Origin: Oscheius dolichura
Taxonomy: Eukaryota; Nematoda; Chromadorea; Rhabditida; Rhabditidae
Direction: 5' to 3'
Assembly (NCBI GenBank): GCA_932521035.1
Contig: OW051493.1
Location: forward strand, 3,224,001-3,288,000
Length of the DNA stretch: 64,000 nt
The position numbers and the translations under genes are program-made. Position 1 is the stretch's first letter, and each line of letters begins with the position of its first letter. Of this stretch, positions 56,701 through 64,000 are shown one piece after another. A model generated the notes under the pieces. That model had not been told where the DNA came from. It ran no database searches and saw nothing but the letters and a program-made list of their open reading frames with translations.

Positions 56701-59512
56701 AGGCCCCAAGCAAAATCGATAAAGAAGTACTCGCAGTCGAGGTTTTTCGACACCTCTAGAATGTTATCTAGGCTCTTTTTTTATATTTGTCCCTGTCAAA
56801 ATGATAGCTCATCCAATTGAGTTGAGTTGAGAATCATCCTAGGGTAATGGAGCTTGAACTTCGAGCTTCTTCCTCTTTCTAGCCTGATAATTTCCCATCT
56901 TATAGTATTAATTCAGTCGATTTATAAAAGTAGAATGGGTGTTCTTTATAAATTTTCCAAAATTTAGTTCCTAAGGCCCTCCGAAAGTTAGCTCCATCTC
57001 CCTCGACAGCGTCGACCGTTGTCGGGCCAGCCAATGGAAACACGTGGTTCCGTCTGGATTTCCCCTCGCTGTCCGATCCCCGATATCTTATTCTTTTAGT
57101 TATTCCCCTTCCTAATGTTCTAATTCTAAGATTTTCTACTTTTTCTAAACTTTTCTGTCAATAACGATCAGGCCAGCTCAATCATTGCCAATCAATGCAG
57201 TTTCGTCACAGCTATGCTTCAGTATCTTTTAGCAAGGTCTTCTCCTTTTCTCTGGTCGCTCTATTTTCGTTATTTTCTTACTTTTTCAAGAGAAATGTGG
57301 CTTGTCTCATGGAAAATAAGGAAAAGTAAAAGAGCTGACCGAAAATATGAGTCATACCCGGGATTTTGTAGGTCTGGGGCTCGTATACTCCTTCTAGAAT
57401 GCTCTAATATAGCCACTAACGTTCCTGGAAACATTCTTTAACCTTAGATAGGGGGTTTAGGTTGAATATTTGCTTGGGGTGACTGTTGGCCCCCCTTATC
57501 CTGAGATAGTCAAATTCTTGCAGGCCTATCGCTCGAACCAGTTATCTGCCCGCCTACGGTCACCAGAGAATTATCATTTACTCCCTAGTGTCATGATCTC
57601 CACCTTCAATAACCTCACTAACCAACAGGGCCTCCTCGCGGCCGCTGCTCCAGTCCTCCTCCTCCCGGGTCGATCAGTCAGTCTCCGTCCAAAGTGCATC
57701 CTCCCAGTCGTGAGGTGTGTGTCTCTCTCTCTCCGTCGCCCCTGGCCAGGTATGGGCCCTCTACCTCTTCGTGCCGGTCGACTTCGCTCTCTCCCCCCTG
57801 TCCTCGTACTCACGCGTACCAGCCATGGCGCCCCCAGGCACCTCCGTGCACCACGCCGCGGCCGCCATTTTTTTGTGCAACCTCATGTGTCGACACAGAC
57901 GGGGACTCGGCCCCGACCTCATCTCTCTTCTCTCTCCTCCACAGTATGAGAATCTGCGCTGACCCGATCCCTGAGACCTTAGAAACGACAGACGGAATCT
58001 CGTTTCTAAGAGCTCTGGGCCCAGGTACGCTGAAAATCTGTCCTCCCCTCAAAATTAGCTGGCTCTGCCCTCGTCCTGGCTATCTTATTCCCTCAAATTT
58101 CTATTCTAAATTAATCAGAAATCTCGAAATTGATAAAAAGGTGGGTCTGTAACAGGTAAACGTTCAAAATATACTGTAGAAATGGAAATTTCTCGGATTT
58201 CTCAGATTTGCAGTCATTTACAAGGACTCTGCCTCCTTTCTAGCAGGATGAAGAGTGTAAAATGTCGACGAAGCATAAGTTTCTCGTGAAAGGCCGGTGT
58301 GACTCAGAAAAAAACATCTGCCGGCCCTCCAAAAAAGTGCCGAAGTGTGAGAGAGGACGACCCATCTCCGAAGAAGACAAAGGCTCTAATTCAATTTTCA
58401 GAGGCGGAAATCGTAAAAGTGCCGACAGCGCCCAGCGACCAGGACGTTGATACGGTATGTCCCTCCTCGGCCGGATCCTCTCTCCTTTCTGCTGCCCGTC
58501 CTCCTTTTTTCCGCGTTCTCTTTCTCTCTTTTCCAGAAACTCGTTCCCTCGGTTTTTTTTGAAAAAGTGAGAGTTGAAAATGGAATGGGGAGAGAGTTTT
58601 ATCGAAGCGCTCTCGTCGTCGCCGCAGTTCCGCGGTGCCTGGCTCGAACGCTGTCGGCCTGGCACCGCGGGCAGACGAGACAGCTGGCCGACGGGAGAGA
58701 CGCAGAGACACTGCCCGCGGGGCTGAGCTCACGGAAAAACTGAGGTCGACAGTGCGCATAAGGGGCGAAAAGTGAAAACGGGACGAGGTGTCTTTTCTAG
58801 GCCGGGGACAGCTGCGAGAGGGAGGTCGACTCGGCCGATCCCCTGCGGCCATCTTCCAATGAACTCAGTGGGGCACGGCTACTTATGAGGAGGGCGCCGA
58901 AAGAGGTAAATCCACTGGAGAGAAGGAAATAAAGAGGGTGTCAGTTTGGTCCGGGAGAAGCCCCCAGGCGGAGTCCTCCCAGTAAAACTCGGACAGAGCC
59001 GCGGCTAGGCACTGCTGCCTCCTGCCATACATTTATAGTCGACGTGGAACGGAGGAGACCTCTGGTACTACCAGTTGGATTGACAGATGGTAGGATACAC
59101 AATAAATTGAATAAATAGAAGAATTAGGGGCACTAGAGTACAAGAAAGCATGTGATATAAAGGCTGAAGCGGAGAGAAAAGCGGAAGAATCAAAGGAAAA
59201 GGATCGGAAAGAGAAAGAAGAGCGGTAAGAAAGGAAACGAGCTCTTTGTAATCGAAATTCAGGCAAGCACGGCTGGGGAGAAAGACACATCATGGGTCGA
59301 AGAGGGAACTCGGCTCGATAGAGAAGCTACCACCCAGGAAACCTAGGGAACGACTGGCTCCGAAGCCGTCACCGCCATTGAAACTTCCCGAGCCTGAGCC
59401 GCCGGCAACAGAAACAGAACAAGAAAACTTCACTCCTGAAGAATATGCCACGGTATTCGCGAGTCGACCAAAAGTAGCAAGAACTCCTGATCAAACCCGC
59501 TCATTCTTCTGA
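53794..59512 (+). CDS. ARMC9: ARMC9, ciliary-base armadillo-repeat protein (partial model)
   Basis: Exons with checked phase: 53794-53964, 54002-54088, 54125-54217, 54259-54367, 54408-54643, 54684-54767, 54817-54914, then 3' exons ending at 59224 and 59263-59512. The blocks IDASKLTNQV, ARGTALLLQALRQ, REQMSRLVNTIASYSRGRS, FDQLISTLQKLSVRPSCQR and MLEWVVNLLE follow the order of the ARMC9 armadillo region. The C-terminus EEYATVFASRPKVARTPDQ fits the conserved ARMC9 ending. ARMC9 acts at the base of cilia with TOGARAM1 and is mutated in Joubert syndrome. A further likely exon lies at about 58247-58450 (PPKKCRSVREDD, AEIVKVPTAPSDQDVDT). Exons between 54915 and 58240 and the N-terminal LisH domain are not resolved. 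Confidence 0.78.
54915..58240 (+). other. Unresolved interior of the ARMC9 gene
   Basis: These 3.3 kb are probably introns with a few short exons. Candidate pieces include a frame following 54996 (RCQSRHQKRLVK) and one near 55235 (MRLEIIQQFRARIG). Neither could be joined with confidence. Between 55.9 and 56.6 kb the + strand is extremely pyrimidine-rich. Confidence 0.35.
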
Positions 59513-59686
59513 CCTCGATACAAATTTATGTTATATCATAATATAAATATTCTAAAAACATTTATCTTACAAAAACATCACATAAAGAATGGAAAAGATC
59601 ACAGAGAAAGAAACCTCACAGAGGGTAAAACAAATAAATAAATAAAAATCAACAAAACACCGCTACACATAAACGCAATGACGGTG

Positions 59687-62600
59687 TTACAATTCCGTCT
59701 TCTTGTCAGAATCTTTTCCTTCAGTTTTGTTGTCTTCTTTCTTTTCATTATCGTCAGTCTTCTCACTCGCTTCCTTTTCTTTTTTCTTATTGGTATTCTT
59801 TGCGTTTTTATCCGTATTCAGATTTACGGTCCGCTCGGCTTTCATTTTCTTCATGAAGCCCTTCAGTTCTTTATCGAGCGCTTTTATCTGAAAAAGCAGC
59901 ATAGAAACATAATAAAAAGAAAAACATGCCTTTCCTTGCACCTCGTTAGTTGTAAAGGCTGGATTTTCAAAAATCTTAATTTCGGCCTGTTTTTCTTTCC
60001 TCTCCTGTAGCCATGCAGAAAGTTTTATAAGCTTCTTTTCCAGTGCCTCAGTATCATTTTTGTGAAACAACGACTTCTCATCATCGCCACCCATTTTGAC
60101 AAATACCATTGAAGAATTAATCATCGATTCCAAATTTGTAACCGCTTCAGGTCGAGCCTAAAATTTAGTATACATATCTAGTAAGATCTAATTTTACCTT
60201 GTGTTCCTTCTGACGACGTTTTACTACGCGAACTATATCTTCAATTTTCTTGAAATTTTCTTTGAATTCGCCAGTTTTTGTTTCTGGTGTTGTTCCATCT
60301 TCCAGCCAAGATCGTATACGTTTGACCTCTTCTCGAAGCTTCTCTTGTTCTTCCTCGCTCATAAATTGGATAAAGTCCACTTCATCTAATTTCAAAGAAG
60401 CATCAAAAGCAGCAGATTCCAGTTCGTTTTCAGCTACATGCCGCTCATGAGCAAGTTTTTCTGAACGATCAAATCCTTCCAATCTAAATTTCCATTCATT
60501 AACCAAAAATTATCATTAGAAACATACACTGATTTTGCTTCATCAACGTCATTGGCTGAAAGGACATTCGCAACCGAATACCCTTCTGTTATTTTCAGCT
60601 TTACTACGATGACTTCCGGAACCTTTTCCTCTTTTGTTGTAGCATTTCCTTGCTGAAGACAAATAAGTAATAATTCTTGCAAATTGTTGTACCTGTGCTG
60701 AAGTATTTTCCGTGGCATTATCACTTTTAGTTTCAGGATGTGCCGTTTCTTCTTCTTTACCAAGTTTTGTACCATCTTCACCTTTCTTTTCAGGTTCTTC
60801 TGCCGGCTCGGGCTCAACAGTTTCACCCTCTTCTTCTTTCTTGTCAACAGCATCCGTAGCCGCTCCTTCTTCTTCGGCTGTAGAAAAGAAGCCGCTCAAT
60901 GTATTCGTAATTGCTTAAAATATGATAAATACGGGTGTTCCAAAACCAAGCTTACATTCAACTACAGACTTATGCTTCTTTTCAATGGTCGCCTCAGCTT
61001 TAGTTATCCGCACAATCCCTGATGCATCCAATTTTAATCCAACCTACGAAAATGATAGCTAATTATTAATTAAAATAAAGATTACTTTAACGCCCTTAAA
61101 CTCTGTGGCCTCAGGACGGTGTTTCTCCTCCAAAAGAGCTCCAAGACCATTGACATCTACGTGGACAAGACTATTTACAAGATTTCCAAACTCGTTGGTC
61201 TGGTCTGCAGTAAAATGGCCAAGGGAATCATAATTAACATCAAAAGAAAAATCTTCAACAAAAGATGAGAAAGATATCGTCTAGAAATTGATAATGAATA
61301 CAAAATGGAATACTTCCAAACCTTTGAATTAGATGGGAAGCCCGTCTTATATTGGAAAACACGGCGTGTGATCGGATTTTCTACTATTGAACCATCATCT
61401 TGCTTTTGCTTACTAACGAAGTTCACCTATAATTAGAGTATGTATAAAAAAACTTAAAGTTTTACTTGAATAGGGAAGATGACAAGGTCTTGTACGTTGA
61501 AAGGCTTCACTTTAAATCCTTTACTTAAATGAGCCGATAGAAAGAGAGCTCCCATAGCAGAAGCTTCATCAGTATTCAAGAAACGACCAAGATCCTTCCT
61601 AAAATGATTACAATAACAATTCAAAGATACGAGGTTACCCTTCCAGGAATGTCTGTAAAACGGCTTGAACTCGAGGTACGCGTGTTCCGGCACCCATGAG
61701 CACGAATTGATCAATTTGGTCAACTTTGAGATCAGCTTGTAACAGTGATTGAGCGATAGGCGCAGTCATTCTAGGCTCCAAATCAATCATGAGAAAATCT
61801 AATTCATCGCGAGTGACCTGAGAGTATAGAAAAACGGGATTACTTATGCATATTTCATACCTTGATTTTCATGTCTTTATCTTCATGCACGCTTTCAATT
61901 TGAGCAAAATGATCAGCATTTGCACTAAGCACCTGCTTAACGCGTTCAGCTTCTTTGAATAACTTGGCTATAGCTTTATCATTGGTCGTTATATCTTTAT
62001 TCGTACTGAAATAAAAGTTCATAATAAGCTAATAAACTTACTTATAATTTTTACGGAACTTTTCAATCAGTAGATTTTGAAGACGCAAAGTGAGCTCCAA
62101 ACCACCTAATGAACGATCAAATCCAACACCCAGAACGGTCATTTTAGGTTCATTTCCATATTTTTCTTTGACAAGGCGGTATTCAACTAGCGTGGCTGTT
62201 GTCTTCGCAGCTCCCATGTCGTACACCAACAGACGCTGAGGCTTATCCGTTATTTCTTTCCTTCGGAAAACTCCATAGCTTAAAGCTGAAGCGGTACCAT
62301 CATTAACTAGCTATAATGCTCAATTATACACAAACAGGGTGAAATTAAAACCTGTAACAAGTTCAGTTTAGCTATTTGAGCAGCCTTTTCTATGGCTAAA
62401 CGTTCTGTTTGTGTAAAATATGCCGGGACTGTTATTACTACATCCTTTACTGTTTGTTCAGCGTAAGCTTCAGTAAAATCACGGACGCTGCTAAGAACCA
62501 TAGCAAGAAGACTTTCAATGGAATATTGTTGGTCACTGGAATATTAGATAACAATGAGATAAACTGACGCCTACCCAAAAGGAACGGCAATACCAGAATT

Positions 62601-63048
62601 ATTGGTATGCTTTTCTATCTTCAAATGTGGAAACCGTTTAGTGAAGAGTTTCACGCTGTCATGGTCAACGTTTTTACCCAGTAAATCTAACAAATTTCCA
62701 TAGACGGCCGTCGGATAGCGGGTAATTACAGCTTGGGCAGCATCACCAAAATATCTAAACAATAGAAGTTGCAACAAATGCATGTGTTCTACCTTTCATT
62801 ATTACGAATTCCAACTAGATTGGGAGTTTTTCGCCGGGACTCTTTATTTAAGACAATTTCCATAGGTACCCCTGATTTAACAAGTCCTACCTGAAACCAC
62901 CTCTACTAACACATTCGATTACACCTACCTTAATGAACTGTGTTCCGAGATCAATTGACATGGCTGCCAAAGTACCATCAGCATAATTGATGGATATAGA
63001 TGAAAGCAATAACACTGCAAACGCAGCGTAAAAGCGGTTGAACACCAT
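59687..63048 (-). CDS. HYOU1: HYOU1/GRP170, ER-lumenal Hsp110-type chaperone
   Basis: A multi-exon minus-strand gene starts at 63048 with a signal peptide ([20 protein letters not shown]). The Hsp70-like ATPase domain follows: [78 protein letters not shown] and [17 protein letters not shown]. The Glu/Lys-rich acidic loop typical of GRP170 and a C-terminal helical region come next, ending KTEL, a KDEL-type ER-retention signal. GRP170 is an ER nucleotide-exchange factor and holdase induced by the unfolded protein response. Short introns (about 40-70 nt) split the gene, for example 62037-62001 and 60205-60160. It is clearly AT-richer than the genes to its left. An acceptor (CTTTTAG) lies 6 nt before the ATG. 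Confidence 0.93.
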
Positions 63049-63475
63049 AGTACCCTAAAAGTAAAAATGAAGCGAGCGGAGTCAGAACGACGTTTGCAAT
63101 AAATAAGAGAAGATACAGAAGCACTATTACAGGAGGGGGCAATAACTACAACCTCACGCTGTAGAGATATATATATACCACTGAGCGAATAATGGCGCGC
63201 GTTACGTGACGTGTAATTGTGACGGGTCAGAATGAGGACTTTTCAAATACAAGAAGACCAAAAGTCTGTTGAGGCTGCTCAACAACAAGATCATCGCAAA
63301 CAAATATGAACTATTACAAAAACATTCAGGTAGTGTAGTGAGAATCAACGCATAAATAACAAGAAAACAACAGAGAGGACAAAAAAAAAGATTTATACAG
63401 CAAAAAAAGTAAGAAAATGACAAGAAATGGCAACATTTTTTATAGAATTTCTGGGCACTGATTGATTTATCCGGA
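63049..63475. other. Upstream region of HYOU1, 3' region of GSKIP gene
   Basis: No coding sequence is supported. It holds the TATA-like and UPR-type elements annotated separately and a poly-A-rich stretch near 63380. Confidence 0.5.
63163..63213 (-). promoter_or_regulatory. HYOU1 promoter: UPR-type TGACGTG element and TATA-like stretch
   Basis: TGACGTG (63207-63213, within ACGTGACGTGT) is the core of XBP1/ATF6 unfolded-protein-response elements. It lies about 160 bp upstream of the HYOU1 ATG. An alternating TATATATATA stretch lies near 63163-63175, about 30 bp closer to the gene. HYOU1 is an established UPR target in animals; control by this site is inferred. Confidence 0.5.
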
Positions 63476-64000
63476 TTATGCAACGCCCTGAACTGATTGT
63501 TTTAACTCATTCAGCCTTGATATAAGAGTGCTTCCGAATTTTTCGCGGTATAACGGTGATAATGTATCCAAAAGTTGAGACAAGGATTCAAAGTATCGAG
63601 TATGAGTGTCCAGTCGACGGAAATCACCATTCATACAATCTTGCCTGTGACTTGCTATCCTCCAACCTTTCTCTTAATTAAAAAACGTGAAGAGTGAACG
63701 GTATCTATTACCTGTTAATTCTACACAATAAGTAGCTCCTTCTAATGTAGTAACATTTAAAAATAAGAGCTCCGCTGTTCGAGGTAACATTTCCGATATA
63801 CATATTGTTTGGAGAGCGAAAGAAAACTCTCGGACGGCACTTATTGCTTCTTCCTCGAGAGCAGAACGGCATTCACAAAGGCTAAGTAAAATTATGGCAA
63901 GATACTCAAAATACTCACTTTGTGCTAGAATTGCGTCTAGTCGAATAATTTGAGCAAACTCCTCCAGAATTTTGATGAACAGGGGAAGCAGGTGGTGTTC
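63476..64000 (-). CDS. GSKIP: GSKIP-domain protein (partial, cut at the right edge)
   Basis: Exons: complement of 63476-63672, 63712-63881 and 63919 to the window end, all in phase. A disordered start (TPPASPVHQNSGGV) leads to a compact domain with EEEAISAVREFSFALQTICI, ELLFLNVTTLEGATYCVELT, RYFESLSQLLDTLSPLYREK and FGSTLISRLNELKQ. This is the order of the GSKIP (DUF727) fold. GSKIP binds GSK3-beta and PKA. The same domain also occurs in CLUH, but here it is followed by the stop, so a stand-alone GSKIP is likelier. The 5' end lies beyond the window. Confidence 0.85.

Noticed and set aside
1..64000. CRISPR arrays, bacterial operons, insertion sequences or phage
   Set aside because: The window is spliced eukaryotic DNA. 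No regularly spaced repeats, transposase or terminal inverted repeats were found.

Overview
The window is eukaryotic nuclear DNA from a compact animal genome, most likely a nematode. Evidence: GT-AG introns often only 33-45 nt long; 3' splice sites lying a few bases upstream of start codons with no matching 5' exon (the pattern of spliced-leader trans-splicing); sigma-type GSTs of the Caenorhabditis kind; an acyltransferase-3/SGNH (oac/nrf-6-type) gene; a TWK-type K2P channel; and one closely spaced gene pair with an operon-like junction. The species is not determined.

Layout. 1281-8100 (-): DUSP8/16 (VHP-1)-type MAP-kinase phosphatase, with two long introns and about 7 kb of upstream non-coding DNA, possibly a further 5' intron starting near 15.3 kb. 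15789-17442 (-): NYN ribonuclease with a C-terminal CUE domain. 17916-19221 (-): ZIP metal transporter. 20158-24646 (+): K2P potassium channel whose 2.8-kb intron holds a complete acyltransferase gene on the other strand (21010-23554). 24768-25619 (+): intronless Bax-inhibitor-like membrane protein. 25681-29005 (-): V-ATPase subunit a. 29471-30000 (-) and 30048-30756 (+): divergent unknown genes with 47 bp between their start codons, followed by a Ser-rich coiled-coil gene to 32696. 32849-34448 (-): two tandem GSTs. 34877-37655 (+): TOE1 deadenylase, then an RBR E3 ligase to 41435. 41436-49877: long, mostly non-coding and pyrimidine-rich. 49878-51208 (+): class-II Rab11-FIP. 53794-59512 (+): ARMC9. 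59687-63048 (-): HYOU1/GRP170 chaperone. 63476 to the right edge (-): GSKIP-domain gene, cut by the window end.

The clearest unexplained signal is regulatory. The introns of the stress-MAPK phosphatase gene carry 15 exact AP-1 heptamers (TGAGTCA/TGACTCA) in about 4.6 kb. The 7-kb upstream segment instead carries 10 CRE-like octamers (TGACGTCA, TGATGTCA or TGACATCA). A phosphatase that shuts off JNK/p38 therefore seems densely wired to the bZIP factors those kinases activate. Other notable points are the nested gene, a Thr-to-Pro change in the first K2P filter, stop codons overlapping poly(A) signals, and a marked AT shift near 59.5 kb.

Exon coordinates were worked out by hand from splice consensus and reading phase. 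For genes described as phase-checked, every junction keeps frame; individual boundaries may still be off by a few bases.
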